From: Elusimicrobia bacterium GWA2_51_34
Lineage (GTDB): Bacteria; Elusimicrobiota; Elusimicrobia; Elusimicrobiales; UBA9959
Length of the DNA: 64,000 bases
Direction of reading: 5' to 3'
Assembly: GCA_001799565.1 (NCBI GenBank)
Contig: MGTS01000029.1
Location: forward strand, 34,174-98,173
The position numbers and the translations under genes are program-made. Below are positions 32,981-42,726 of the stretch, in pieces. Below the pieces are notes generated by a model, which worked only from the letters and a program-made list of their open reading frames with translations, did no database searches and was not told the origin of the DNA. Positions within the stretch are counted from its first letter, which is position 1. Each line of letters begins with the position of its first letter.

Positions 32981-33142
32981 CTAATTGATTCTGAATCGTA
33001 AAACTCGCCAAAAACAACAGCAATTCGGCGAGCAACTTGGCAATAGCAGGGGTTTAGCAGGTCTGCAATTCCCGTATATTTCGGCATTAAAAAGATCGTT
33101 GTTTGCGGCATAAGAATCAGATATTTTGTCAAAGTAACTCAT
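32981..33142 (-). pseudogene. Possible 5' remnant of a methyltransferase gene
   Basis: A 53-codon frame begins MSYFDKISDSYAANNDLFN behind an AGGGG site. This resembles the first residues of class I SAM methyltransferases. After about 25 codons it becomes Cys/Pro-rich and unlike any protein I know, then stops. It could be a degraded gene start or a chance frame. The 220-base gap around it holds nothing else recognisable. Confidence 0.3.
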
Positions 33143-33195
33143 TGTCATTCCCCTGTTTAAGTAAGTCCCTGGAGCAGGTAATCAGTTTAATTAAA

Positions 33196-34017
33196 TTATA
33201 TTACGGCCCGGCCGACGGCTTTCCTGTAGATATTGGCCGCCTTATCGGCGATGGCCCGGCCAAACACGCAGGCTATCAGCTTCCAGACATAAGCCCTGAA
33301 AAAGGCCAGGTAAAGCAATTTTGGGAAGCCACCCGCCTTATGCTTACGGCGGGCGCGGTATATCTCTTGCAGCGCCCGTATGGAATTAGCCGGGCTGCTG
33401 CTTACCCCCCCATAACTCATAACAGCCACTTTCAATGAAGGGAAAAAGACCGCGTTCTTATCCTTAAGTTCACGCAGCAGGAATTCATGGTCTCCGGTTA
33501 TGCGGAAAGTTTCGTCAAATAACCCATACTCCGCAAAAAGGGATTTGTGCTGAAAAACGCCCTGGTGAGGGATAGACGAAAATTGCAGAAATTTCATTCT
33601 ATCCCATGGGTCGCCCGCAGTCATAAATACCCGCCCTTCCGCGTTAACCACATCCACCCGGCCATAAGCCACGCGGTAGGCGGGAAAAGCTGACCGCAGA
33701 AGCGTGGCGGCCGAACTTAAAACACCCGGGGTCAAAAAGTAATCATCAGCCCCGATAAAATACACCCATTCCCCTTTAACATGCGGCAGGGCCTTGTTCC
33801 AGGCGTTATAAATACCCCCATCCGGAGCGGATTCCCAGTAGGTCAGGGTATCCTTATTTGAACGGATTATATCCAGTGTATTGTCCGAAGAGCCTCCGTC
33901 CTTAAGAATAAGCTCTTTGGCAGGATAATCCTGTGCGCGAAAACTGTCCAAGCAGCGCTGTAACGTTTTTCCGGCGTTAAAGGTCGCAAGGACAACACTC
34001 ATCAACGGTTCAGGCAT
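33196..34017 (-). CDS. Glycosyltransferase family 2
   Basis: This GT-A enzyme of about 273 residues has VVLATFNAGKTLQRCLDSF, KDGGSSDNT (about 39-47), the metal motif in YFIGADDYFL (about 86-95) and ITGDHEFLLRE further on. The pattern resembles WcaA/WcaE-like transferases that use UDP- or GDP-sugars at the cytoplasmic membrane face. The ATG at 34017 overlaps the upstream gene's end by 8 bases; a second ATG at 34002 is an alternative. It closes the minus-strand run that begins at 38475. Confidence 0.87.
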   Translation of the reverse strand: MPEPLMSVVLATFNAGKTLQRCLDSFRAQDYPAKELILKDGGSSDNTLDIIRSNKDTLTYWESAPDGGIYNAWNKALPHVKGEWVYFIGADDYFLTPGVLSSAATLLRSAFPAYRVAYGRVDVVNAEGRVFMTAGDPWDRMKFLQFSSIPHQGVFQHKSLFAEYGLFDETFRITGDHEFLLRELKDKNAVFFPSLKVAVMSYGGVSSSPANSIRALQEIYRARRKHKAGGFPKLLYLAFFRAYVWKLIACVFGRAIADKAANIYRKAVGRAVI

Positions 34018-35215
34018 TGGCGGCAGCCCTGCCTTTGGCGGGCGCTCGCCCCGCGGTGGTTTTTGCGCATACCCCCAGCAGCAGCATATACAGCCAGTTG
34101 ATCGGAAAAAGCTCCAGCAAATTTAAGGTCAGCCCGGTAAACATAAAAACAGGTATCATCGTTTTATATTTGGATGACGATTCCAGATATATTTTAACGT
34201 TAAGCGCTATAAATAAAAATGCGCCTATAAGCCCTATCTGTAAGAAAAGGGACATATACAGAGATTCGGGCATAAAGCTTAATAATTCTGACCCCTGCGG
34301 CAGCAGGCCGAATGCCGCGTTTGTGCCGTAGCCAAACCCACGCCCCATTAAAAGGTTCAATAAACCCGAATTACAGAAATACTCTGTCATAGATTCTAAC
34401 CTGATCGCAGGAGACAACCAGATGCCTGGCCTGTTGGTTATTACTGGGATCAGGTGATAAGCCAAAAGCGCGGCAAAAGGTAGCGCTGGCGGTACCAAGG
34501 CAATAAGAAGTATTTTTAGACAGGGGTTTTTAATTTTACGGAACGCTACAATAGCTCCGAACAAAACCAGCGCTACAAGTGACATCCCTGAACCTGTAAG
34601 GACTATCAACCCGGCAGCCACAGAAAACAGAAACCATGACGCCATCCCCCTGTAGAGGAAAGAAAACATTATGAAAGATAAAAGAAAGAATCCGAAAGAA
34701 TTGGGCATACAAAAAACGGCGATAATACGGGCCGCGAACCTGCCGAAAGCGGGGCCGTATATTGTTGTGCCGAAGAAAAACTGTGCCAGGGCAAATGGGA
34801 CAAGAACAACAACCATCAAGGTTAATATTTGAGCAATAATATCCAAGTCTTTTTCCAGCAGGAATACCGACCCAGCCAAAAACATTAGAACAGGCAGCAG
34901 TGATCTTACGCCTATCAGGGTGAATACCGGATTCTGAACAAGACTCAGCGAGAAAACAAACAAAATAAACGACACCAGAATAAAAAACAAGGCATTAAAC
35001 TTTATCCTGGCTTTGTTCGCTAGCGCGGCAAACGTCAGCGCGAGTATAATCAGCAACAGGCCGTCCTTTATTCCTTTTTCAACCCAGAGAAGTTTGCCGC
35101 CCAAAATGGGATATAAATTCAAATCCAGAGTGTACAAATACTCTATAAAGCCGTTAAGCGGGCTGAGCAACAGCCCAAGAAAAATCAAATATTGAGCTGC
35201 GCGCTTTAGCGACAT
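34010..35215 (-). CDS. O-antigen polymerase-like membrane protein (Wzy candidate)
   Basis: This is a 401-residue polytopic membrane protein with about ten to eleven hydrophobic segments and a periplasmic loop near 260-310 (NRPGIWLSPAIRLESMTEYF, GRGFGYGTNAAF). It lacks strong family motifs but has the topology of Wzy polymerases. The adjoining Wzz-like gene, 31 bases upstream in the same run, makes that role likely. Three such membrane proteins exist in the window (18029, 34010, 62023), so division of labour between polymerase and ligase is uncertain. Confidence 0.75.
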   Translation of the reverse strand: MSLKRAAQYLIFLGLLLSPLNGFIEYLYTLDLNLYPILGGKLLWVEKGIKDGLLLIILALTFAALANKARIKFNALFFILVSFILFVFSLSLVQNPVFTLIGVRSLLPVLMFLAGSVFLLEKDLDIIAQILTLMVVVLVPFALAQFFFGTTIYGPAFGRFAARIIAVFCMPNSFGFFLLSFIMFSFLYRGMASWFLFSVAAGLIVLTGSGMSLVALVLFGAIVAFRKIKNPCLKILLIALVPPALPFAALLAYHLIPVITNRPGIWLSPAIRLESMTEYFCNSGLLNLLMGRGFGYGTNAAFGLLPQGSELLSFMPESLYMSLFLQIGLIGAFLFIALNVKIYLESSSKYKTMIPVFMFTGLTLNLLELFPINWLYMLLLGVCAKTTAGRAPAKGRAAANA

Positions 35216-35246
35216 TTTTTCCTATTAAATAAAGATAAACCGGTTT

Positions 35247-36089
35247 CTACGCTTTTTTGAGTGATTTAACAAAGCTCAAACCCAGCGGAATGGCAATTCC
35301 AAGAAAAATTCCGAAAAGGCCTGCGCAAGTGGTCCATAAATAGGTTTTAGGGTATACTGGCGACTTAGGCGCCACCACCTCGCTGAAGAAAGCCTGGTTT
35401 TTCTCTAAAAAATCCAGTTGCTTCTGAAGAGCTGCGGCCTTACTTTCAAGCTCTACCCTCAAAGACGCAGTCAGAACCTGCTGTAAAGAATCCCCTTCAG
35501 AAGATTTTTTGGATTTTACGATAAGCGGGCCGATTCCCCGTATAACACCTTGTGTGCTGGCCAATTGCTGTCTCAGAACGGTTAAGCGGGCCTCCCCCGC
35601 AGCAACATTATAATTTCTGAGATCTTCCGCAGTTATTGATACAAGTTTCAGGACCGTTTCCCTGGAATACCCCCTGGCTTTAATTTCAACAATATTAGAT
35701 TTCCTTTGCAGAGGCTGCACTTTAAGCGTTTTAAGATATAACACAGCCTCAGGCGTCCTCGGGCCCACTCCTATTCTTTTTAAAATATTATCGCGAAATC
35801 CAGTGTCAGCCAGTATCTCCATTAAGCTCTCCAGCGGCGTTAAAAATTCAGAAGAACCGCAAGGCAACGACATATCCCCCGCGCATACTTTGCCCATAGT
35901 CAAATTCGTGGTAGCTTCCCATTGAGGGGTAATACTTTTAGCCAGAATAAACGCGGCCAATATGCAAATAACAGGGGTTACCAAGGCGAAGCGCTTATAC
36001 TCACCTAAAATCAACCTCATATTGGCCAACAACTCAAATAAATCTGTATCTTCCCCGTCATGAGCTATGCGTTGATTTTTCGCATCCAT
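35247..36089 (-). CDS. Wzz-family chain-length regulator
   Basis: The 280-residue protein has two membrane helices (about 36-54 and 250-272) around a periplasmic domain with a helical stretch (180-240), the layout of polysaccharide co-polymerases. The second helix carries the Pro-containing GIFLGIAIPLGL. There is no C-terminal kinase domain, so it resembles O-antigen Wzz rather than Wzc. It sets the number of repeat units made by the Wzy-like neighbour. Confidence 0.85.
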   Translation of the reverse strand: MDAKNQRIAHDGEDTDLFELLANMRLILGEYKRFALVTPVICILAAFILAKSITPQWEATTNLTMGKVCAGDMSLPCGSSEFLTPLESLMEILADTGFRDNILKRIGVGPRTPEAVLYLKTLKVQPLQRKSNIVEIKARGYSRETVLKLVSITAEDLRNYNVAAGEARLTVLRQQLASTQGVIRGIGPLIVKSKKSSEGDSLQQVLTASLRVELESKAAALQKQLDFLEKNQAFFSEVVAPKSPVYPKTYLWTTCAGLFGIFLGIAIPLGLSFVKSLKKA

Positions 36090-36119
36090 AAATATAATCC
36101 TTATATATCGTCCATTATT

Positions 36120-37046
36120 CTAAGCTTTCTCATTATCATTCTCTCCGCCATCTTCAAAATTGACTTCAAAACTCGCTATTTCTCTTCTCAATGAGGAAAT
36201 TTGATCTTGTTGCAGGGCAAACAAAAAAAGCATAAGACCGCAAACTATAAGCAGTAAAGCTGATTTATGTATAGTAATACCGGAGATAAAAAAATCAGCC
36301 ACCTGATAACTAATGCCCAAAACCAATAAAACTCCGGCTATGGGCAAAAATACACGAAACGGATTAAAAAGAGTTACCATTCTTAACATAAGCAATATCG
36401 CCTGCATTCCGTCGGATACCTGCCGCACAGTGCTTGTCCCCACTCTTTTCTGAACGTTAATCTCAACAAAATTAACTTCATAGCCAAGGTTCAATAAAGC
36501 GATTGTAGTGCTGGTAGAAAAAGAAAACCTGTCACAGGCAAGGCCGAAGATCTTAAACATTACACTGCGTTTTATTATCCGCAGGCCGCAATTAATATCC
36601 TTCACTTTATACCCCGTAATGAAGGAAAAAATATACCTGAGAACTATTTTTCCCGGCATTCTCCAAAAACCGGAATTTTTCATATTCGCACGCATACCAA
36701 TTACCGCGTCATGACCTTCACTGTTAGCAATTAATTTTTCAAGATCACTGATTTGATGTTGCAGATCCGCATCAAACGTGGCGATCCAATAAGAATGCGC
36801 CACGCGTACGCCTGATTTAATTGAAGCCCCATATCCGGAATTAACCCTATGATTGATCAACCTGATTTTAGGCGCAAATTTCTCCGCTATTTCCCGAGTC
36901 TTGTCATTGGAACCGTCATTGACAACAATTATCTCCCACCCATGCTGATCATGTTTTTCAACCAATTGAGGCAAAAGAACGGACAAACCGGTCTCTTCAT
37001 TATACGCTGGAATGACAACTGAAACTGAATGTTGATTCTTGTTCAT
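36120..37046 (-). CDS. GT2 polyprenyl-phosphate glycosyltransferase (DPM1/ArnC-like)
   Basis: VVIPAYNEETGLSVLLPQL, VNDGSNDKT (41-49) and the metal motif FDADLQH (92-98) define a GT-A enzyme. Two C-terminal membrane helices (about 232-252 and 258-280) anchor it. Such proteins charge undecaprenyl phosphate with a sugar for later use on the periplasmic side by GT-C enzymes. Two GT-C-like proteins lie just upstream (38538, 39744), which fits that role. The sugar is unknown. Confidence 0.87.
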   Translation of the reverse strand: MNKNQHSVSVVIPAYNEETGLSVLLPQLVEKHDQHGWEIIVVNDGSNDKTREIAEKFAPKIRLINHRVNSGYGASIKSGVRVAHSYWIATFDADLQHQISDLEKLIANSEGHDAVIGMRANMKNSGFWRMPGKIVLRYIFSFITGYKVKDINCGLRIIKRSVMFKIFGLACDRFSFSTSTTIALLNLGYEVNFVEINVQKRVGTSTVRQVSDGMQAILLMLRMVTLFNPFRVFLPIAGVLLVLGISYQVADFFISGITIHKSALLLIVCGLMLFLFALQQDQISSLRREIASFEVNFEDGGENDNEKA

Positions 37047-37053
37047 GGTTTCC

Positions 37054-38475
37054 TCATTTAAACAACAGTCTGATCCCCATGTTAAATTTTCTGCGAAGGC
37101 CTTTAATACTCCTAACAGCCAAAAGTTGCCTTAGAATCACACGGGGCTGAGAATAAAAACTCTTGTATGCGTGGGTAAGTAATTTTTGAAGTTCCTCTTC
37201 AGAAAACGACTCTTCCCAAAGTTTCGGCACGAATTTTTTGTCAGGCTTACAAGCGAACTCTTTCCAATAATCGGATTTCAACACCCCTTTCTCAAAACCC
37301 ATCCTGTATAATTGTGTTCCGGGGAAAGGGGTGGTAAGACTGACATGGATATAATCCGGATTCAACTTTTTAGCAAAGGCAATTGTTTCAAGGATCTGGT
37401 CCCTGGTTTCCGTTGGATTACCAAGCATAAAATATCCCAATGTCTTTATTCCAAGTTTTCTTGACCAGTAAAAAGCGCTCTTTATCTGATCCAGCCCGAT
37501 ATCTTTTTTAAGGACCCTCAGGATATCCGGGTTCCCGGATTCAACGCCAAAGTGAATAGAGCTGCACCCGGCAGATTTAAGTTTCTTCAACATTGCTTCA
37601 TCTACCGAATCCACACGAGCTCTTATACTCCAACTGATATTTAATTTTCTTTTTATCACATCATCACAGATATCATGAACACGATTTCGATTTAAAGTGA
37701 ATGTATCGTCATAAAAACTAAAACCTTTTATCCCACTTTCCACGGCAGCTTGAAGCTCATTAACAACATTATCGGCAGACCGAAAACGAAATTTTTTCCC
37801 CAGATGCGGCCTTTCACAGAAAATACATTTGTAGGGGCAGCCCCTGCTGGTGATTATGGTTGTAACCGGCGAAAAGCGGGATAAAATGGACCAATATTTA
37901 TTAATCGGAGTTAAATGGCGCGCGGGAAAAGGAAGCTCATCAAGATTCTCAATCAAATCCCGGGACCCCGTAGAAATCACTTTCCCGTTATTTTTAAACA
38001 TAATGCCCTTAACTGAAGATAAGTCTTTCCCATGAATAATAGCCCTTAATAAATCTGCAAAGATATATTCCCCTTCTCCCATAACAACAGAATCAACTTC
38101 CGGGAAATTCAAGGTTTCCTCGGGGTAAATACTGATATGCGGGCCCCCAAGACAGACATGAATATTTTTATTTACACGTTTTGCCGTCTTTGCGGTTTCA
38201 AGAGCATCTATTAAAGTATGCGTCATCGCCTGTATGCCTACCACATCAGGTGATTCTCTGCGCATCAATTCTTCAATTTGCGCGTAATTTAACTTGTCCA
38301 CCGTGGCATCAATAACCTTTACTTCACAGCCAGGAACCGTTTCCGCCATGCCTGCGATATAAAGCAATCCTAGCGGCGGATAATATCCGATCCCGTCGGG
38401 ATCATCTACGATCTCAGGGATATTAGTAGTTATCCTGTTCAACCGTGGAGGATCTATAAGCAACACTTTGAGCAT
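37054..38475 (-). CDS. B12-binding-domain radical SAM protein
   Basis: Residues 1-150 form a cobalamin-binding-like domain (GIQAMTHTLIDAL, CLGGPHISIYPEE, VMGEGEYIF). It lacks the lower-ligand DxHxxG motif, as in BchE-type enzymes. The radical SAM domain has the cluster cysteines C213, C217, C220 in SRGCPYKCIFCERP and later YFMLGNPTETRDQI. Members methylate or rearrange unreactive carbons. It is one of three such genes in this locus. It is 8 bases from the GT2 gene downstream, so it probably acts on a glycan or lipid carrier; substrate unknown. Confidence 0.85.
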   Translation of the reverse strand: MLKVLLIDPPRLNRITTNIPEIVDDPDGIGYYPPLGLLYIAGMAETVPGCEVKVIDATVDKLNYAQIEELMRRESPDVVGIQAMTHTLIDALETAKTAKRVNKNIHVCLGGPHISIYPEETLNFPEVDSVVMGEGEYIFADLLRAIIHGKDLSSVKGIMFKNNGKVISTGSRDLIENLDELPFPARHLTPINKYWSILSRFSPVTTIITSRGCPYKCIFCERPHLGKKFRFRSADNVVNELQAAVESGIKGFSFYDDTFTLNRNRVHDICDDVIKRKLNISWSIRARVDSVDEAMLKKLKSAGCSSIHFGVESGNPDILRVLKKDIGLDQIKSAFYWSRKLGIKTLGYFMLGNPTETRDQILETIAFAKKLNPDYIHVSLTTPFPGTQLYRMGFEKGVLKSDYWKEFACKPDKKFVPKLWEESFSEEELQKLLTHAYKSFYSQPRVILRQLLAVRSIKGLRRKFNMGIRLLFK

Positions 38476-38537
38476 ATCTTGTCCCTTTTAAGCAATTTAG
38501 CGATTAGTCATACCAGTTATTAGTTAGTTGTAAATGT

Positions 38538-39641
38538 TTATGCTTTATTTATAACTCTTTTTTGAATACTTTGTGCGGAATAGATAAAACCCACCGAAGC
38601 TGCATACATCAATAAGTATTCCACCAAAACTCTTCCTCTCATATAGGGACCTTCACCGACAAAACCATAAAAACCAGCTGTCAACACTACTGATATTATC
38701 ACTAAATAAAACTCTTTTTTAAACTCTTTGACAAAAAGAGATATTGCGCCAATAATACCCAACATATACATGGCCGATGTATATATTATGGAGTAATACC
38801 CATGAGAATCAATTGGCCCACCGTCGGTTATATACAGCGAGTAATGCCGTGATATGTTAGACAGAAACTTAGAGAGAAAAGCTATGTTTTCCGTATGATA
38901 AATGCTTGTCCTGGCAGAAATTGCTTTAGTCAAATGATTTGAGAATGGTGATAATAAATGATGGGAATTAACATAAAATAGCCAAGGTATAATCAGGGAA
39001 ACATATATAAAAATAAATATGCCGATATTTTTTTTTGATTCTTTCAATATCGTCATGGTTGCGATTAGCGCCGCAAAATTAATGAATGTAACTTCCCTTA
39101 TATGAAAAGCCAAAGCATAAACAATTCCTAATAATACATATTTCAGTTTGTGAGTCATTTCAAGGTAAATAAACATGCTCAAGATTAACATTCCCATGGC
39201 GGGTATGTCTGTTAATATAAAAGGGGACCAAAAAAGTATCAGGGGATTGCCCGCAATAAAAATTATCACACCCGTAAAAGATAGCCAATAGCCGGTTGTT
39301 CCATATCTTTTTATAAGCATATATACGAGTAAAGTCAGAAAAAGAGATATCAAAATAATATTGGCCAGAGATGAAAAAAAATCTGAATAATAGCCGATCA
39401 TTTTAATTCCCGCCGCGAGATAAAGGATAAAAGCCGGTCGCAAACCGAAATCATGAAGATACTCCACGGGTTTTTGTCCTTTCACAAGCTGTTCAGCGAT
39501 ATTTTTATAACGCTCCCCATCATTATGAATAGCTTTAGTTATTTCCACTCTGTAAATTTTCCAATCAGCATATTTGGTGGAAAATGAAATTAAAAAAAAT
39601 ACCAATAATAAAAACATCATTGAAAATTTAGTTCTCACCAT
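38538..39641 (-). CDS. GT-C-like membrane protein (glycosyltransferase 39 type)
   Basis: This is a 367-residue protein with an N-terminal anchor and about nine helices. The short periplasmic loop after helix 1 contains AIHNDGERYKNIAEQLVKGQ, an acidic motif position like the catalytic loop of PMT/ArnT enzymes. HDFGLRPAFILYLAAG and PFILTDIPAMGM follow. It probably uses a polyprenyl-linked sugar, maybe made by the GT2 at 36120. Its base composition is more AT-rich than its neighbours, hinting at separate ancestry. Family call is tentative. Confidence 0.65.
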   Translation of the reverse strand: MVRTKFSMMFLLLVFFLISFSTKYADWKIYRVEITKAIHNDGERYKNIAEQLVKGQKPVEYLHDFGLRPAFILYLAAGIKMIGYYSDFFSSLANIILISLFLTLLVYMLIKRYGTTGYWLSFTGVIIFIAGNPLILFWSPFILTDIPAMGMLILSMFIYLEMTHKLKYVLLGIVYALAFHIREVTFINFAALIATMTILKESKKNIGIFIFIYVSLIIPWLFYVNSHHLLSPFSNHLTKAISARTSIYHTENIAFLSKFLSNISRHYSLYITDGGPIDSHGYYSIIYTSAMYMLGIIGAISLFVKEFKKEFYLVIISVVLTAGFYGFVGEGPYMRGRVLVEYLLMYAASVGFIYSAQSIQKRVINKA

Positions 39642-39743
39642 TTTAATATTCTCTGGTTTCTAAAAACATGGGCAAAATATTGCAACTCTACACTCCCTTA
39701 CCAGCTTATTCCGGGATAACGGCAGCGAAAATCAAATCCGGCC

Positions 39744-41534
39744 CTATTTCCGCCTGAATTTATTGAGGCCCGGCTCAAACCGATACAGGCGGCGATCCTG
39801 CGGAATTTCGGTAAATAAATGGCCGTATTTTTTCCTGAATTTGTCGTCTATGCTCGCCGTAACCATCAGCGGATATCGACTGGCCATTTCAATGACAGCG
39901 GCATCGTTGAAATCCGCAGTCCAAAGATCGGCGGCATCATACTTTTCCCCGAGACTCCAGCCGTGATGGGCCACCTGGCAGGGCGTTAACAAGTGTCTGG
40001 CCATCATAGCCTCAAAACCGTTGGTATTCTGATAAATGAACCAGACTTTAGCCGGGTTCTTCGCGCAGAGAGAGTATATCTCATCCGGCATTTTCTGCCG
40101 GAGATTGGCCAATTTCTTTTTAGCCAATGGAACCTGCTTCGGGTGTGGAGTCAGCAGGCATAAAAGCGCTGATGGAGTAACCCCTAGCCTCAAGACATTA
40201 AACGGAACCCAAAGAAGCAGAGCGCAAAGAAAAATTTTGCATTTCTTGGTCAAAGCGCCTTGTGAGGAAACAAGCCAGGAATAATAAACAAAGAGAGCCA
40301 GCAACAGGCTTCCCATATACCGCTCAAAAGCTGCCAGCCCCCTCCCATCAGCGTCATTCGTAAGGACCAACCAATTGACAAGATGTATGGACAGGAAGCC
40401 AAGCAGGGCAAAACCGGAGTAGAGTAGCCCTACTCCGGAACCGGCAACTTTCCGTTCTCTCCTGAAAATCAGGAACGCCAAAAACCAGACTGCGACCATC
40501 AGGTAATTAACAAACATCCTCCTGCCGAATTCGGCCAGGACGGCCGCGTACTTTGCGGTCATCACCGGGGAAAAATCGGTAAAAAGGCTAAGCTGCATCA
40601 CTTCATGCGCGCCGATGTGCTTTAAATAAAACTTCCAAGAAATAGTAATTAAAACGCAATACAACAAGCCCAACAGCATTTTACGCAGTTCAAACTGGAA
40701 CTTCAGCCTGAAAGCCAAAGCCACAAACAGCGTAAAAAAGAGCGCGATTATAGGAATTGCCCCTGTTTCCTTAAACAACAGGCAACCTGACAAAGACAAC
40801 AGGAACAGCGGCAAATAATCCCTGTCGCCATTCAGGAACCGGACTCCGGTAATAAGCGACAGTCCCAGGAACAGTCCGACAAACGGATCCGTGTAAAGAA
40901 TATAAACCCCTTCAGAAAAGCAGCCGACCGCCAGGGCAGCGGTCGCAAGCAGAAAAACGCGGTTCTCTCTCTTTACCGAATCCATAAGCCAGAAAATGAT
41001 GACCATCAGCAGAACAGAATTCGCAAAATAGGAAGTGGCTTCCAGGTAGTATCCGGGAACGCCGAAAAAGTTGTGCCATAAGGCCGCCCCCGGCATATAC
41101 CGTATATGTGAAAGCAGTATGGCACTGGAGGTATTCCAATAGGTGGAAAACTGGCTGATATGTTTATCAAAAAGACACCAGAAGAACTCATCCCAGGAAA
41201 AAGGGACCGAACCGGCGGAAGCGCAGGCAAACCACAAAACCAGACAAAGCAGCGAAAGCGCCGTAACTTTTTCCTCCGCCAATTCCGCGCGGCGCAGGAA
41301 AAGGCAAACCAGGCCGGAGACATATACAACAACCTGGACAACGCTGAAATTAAAGAAAGCCCCCCAGTACAGCAAATTCAAAACACCCAGCGATACTATC
41401 AGAAGGCTGGCGGCCAAGCTGAACCGGGAACGGCCCTTCAACTCAAACGCAAGGCCCAAAAGCGAAAGGAAACCAAGAACCCAGACACTTATCAAGGCGA
41501 ACTGGTTATCAAGCAGCATCTTCAGAAAAAACAT
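39744..41534 (-). CDS. Large polytopic membrane protein, GT-C-like
   Basis: The 596-residue protein has about 11-13 hydrophobic helices and a soluble C-terminal part (about 490-596). An acidic segment in the first long loop, PFSWDEFFWCLFDKHISQF, resembles the catalytic loop of GT-C enzymes. I cannot name the family. An excellent AAGGAGGTGAG site fixes the start at 41534. It heads the minus-strand run and is divergent from the membrane winged-helix pair at 41689, with which it shares a 150-base promoter region. Confidence 0.6.
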   Translation of the reverse strand: MFFLKMLLDNQFALISVWVLGFLSLLGLAFELKGRSRFSLAASLLIVSLGVLNLLYWGAFFNFSVVQVVVYVSGLVCLFLRRAELAEEKVTALSLLCLVLWFACASAGSVPFSWDEFFWCLFDKHISQFSTYWNTSSAILLSHIRYMPGAALWHNFFGVPGYYLEATSYFANSVLLMVIIFWLMDSVKRENRVFLLATAALAVGCFSEGVYILYTDPFVGLFLGLSLITGVRFLNGDRDYLPLFLLSLSGCLLFKETGAIPIIALFFTLFVALAFRLKFQFELRKMLLGLLYCVLITISWKFYLKHIGAHEVMQLSLFTDFSPVMTAKYAAVLAEFGRRMFVNYLMVAVWFLAFLIFRRERKVAGSGVGLLYSGFALLGFLSIHLVNWLVLTNDADGRGLAAFERYMGSLLLALFVYYSWLVSSQGALTKKCKIFLCALLLWVPFNVLRLGVTPSALLCLLTPHPKQVPLAKKKLANLRQKMPDEIYSLCAKNPAKVWFIYQNTNGFEAMMARHLLTPCQVAHHGWSLGEKYDAADLWTADFNDAAVIEMASRYPLMVTASIDDKFRKKYGHLFTEIPQDRRLYRFEPGLNKFRRK

Positions 41535-41688
41535 CTCACCTCCTTGCTGAATACGTCAGGGAAATAGGTTTCTGTTAAGATATGGGAAATTCCAAAGGAT
41601 ATTATAGCAAAACACACTTGCCCAAAAGGGCCGGCTCGCAGCAATATATCTGCGGAGCGTAAAAATCTTGTACAATTTTAACACCATC

Positions 41689-42246
41689 ATGGACTTTTTT
41701 GATATTTACCGCACCCCCTCGGAAAATTTTATTTTATATGGAGCCTTAATTTCTTTTTGCTTGTTTGTGATTTGTGTTTTGTCGGCCAAACTGGCTTCCG
41801 GCAAGAATTGCTACACTAAACTGAACCGCGCCCACATGCTGATTTTTGTCCCCTATATTTCCGCCTGCCTGTTTTTCGCATTCAGCTTAGGGGAGATCAA
41901 CCTGTCGCTGCTGCCGGTGCTGGCGGCCGGCAGTTTTATCTATTTCACCCTTCACTATGTTTATCTTTTCGCGATTGTCGGGCTTATAAAAAAGAGTATT
42001 TCCGTGAATTTACTTGCGGATATAGCCGGTTTGGACCGTGGCGAAAAGCCTGGCGTTGCGCTTTCCACTTTTCTGGCTTGTGAAAAAGAGAAGCTTGCCG
42101 TCATAAGGCTGGACCGCCTTAACCAGATGGAGATCCTGAATATGGCGGAGAAAAAAGACGATATTTACACCATAACCCCGCGAGGTCGGCTTATAGACAG
42201 GTTTGGCGGCATAATTTTAAAAACCTGGAACCTGAGGCGGCTGTAA
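41689..42246 (+). CDS. Membrane protein with C-terminal winged-helix-like domain
   Basis: I do not recognise this protein. Three hydrophobic segments (about 16-38, 52-72 and 76-105) are followed by a soluble tail in which RLDRLNQMEILNMAEKKDDI and YTITPRGRLIDRF look like a winged helix with its beta wing. The ATG at 41689 is used here; a TTG 21 bases earlier with GGAG upstream is possible. The stop codon is directly followed by the start of the next gene, which has the same layout. Confidence 0.6.
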   Translation: MDFFDIYRTPSENFILYGALISFCLFVICVLSAKLASGKNCYTKLNRAHMLIFVPYISACLFFAFSLGEINLSLLPVLAAGSFIYFTLHYVYLFAIVGLIKKSISVNLLADIAGLDRGEKPGVALSTFLACEKEKLAVIRLDRLNQMEILNMAEKKDDIYTITPRGRLIDRFGGIILKTWNLRRL

Positions 42247-42726
42247 ATGCCGGACACCATTATCTTTGCCTTTAAATTCTTCGCAACTGCCGTGGTGACA
42301 CATATCCTTGTTTGCCGCCTGGCACCGTCAGGCAAGTTCATGTTTAACGGCCTATTGGTCGGATTTTTTTCACTGGCATTAGCCTGCGCTTGGGAGTTCA
42401 AGATCGGCAGGGCGGATTTTCTGGCGCTTTACATGCTCCTGACCGCCTGGCTAGCCTACCTGATGTTCTTTATAAACCTGCTGAATTCGGTTACACTCAA
42501 AATGCTTGAGCGTTTGGCTGAAGCGCCGGGCGGCAACCTGTCCGGGGAAGAATTTAATAATATTTTCAACGAAGAATCAGGCATTAAAGCGCGCCTGGCG
42601 GATATGGATAAGAACGGCTTTATAAAAATAGAAGTTGAACACATCACCCTTACAAATAAAGCCGGACAATTCCTTAAAATGATTTTTTTAGCTAGGAAAA
42701 TTCTCTCTGTCAACCGTGCAGGTTGA
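42247..42726 (+). CDS. Membrane protein with C-terminal winged-helix-like domain (partner)
   Basis: This 159-residue unknown protein has three to four helices in the first 85 residues. A tail follows with GGNLSGEEFNNIFNEESG, IKARLADMDKNGFIKIE and ITLTNKAGQFLKM, the order expected of a MarR-like winged helix. It begins on the base after the previous stop codon, so the two are one translational unit. Similar design but little sequence identity suggests an old duplication or a heteromeric pair. Function is unknown. Confidence 0.6.
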   Translation: MPDTIIFAFKFFATAVVTHILVCRLAPSGKFMFNGLLVGFFSLALACAWEFKIGRADFLALYMLLTAWLAYLMFFINLLNSVTLKMLERLAEAPGGNLSGEEFNNIFNEESGIKARLADMDKNGFIKIEVEHITLTNKAGQFLKMIFLARKILSVNRAG

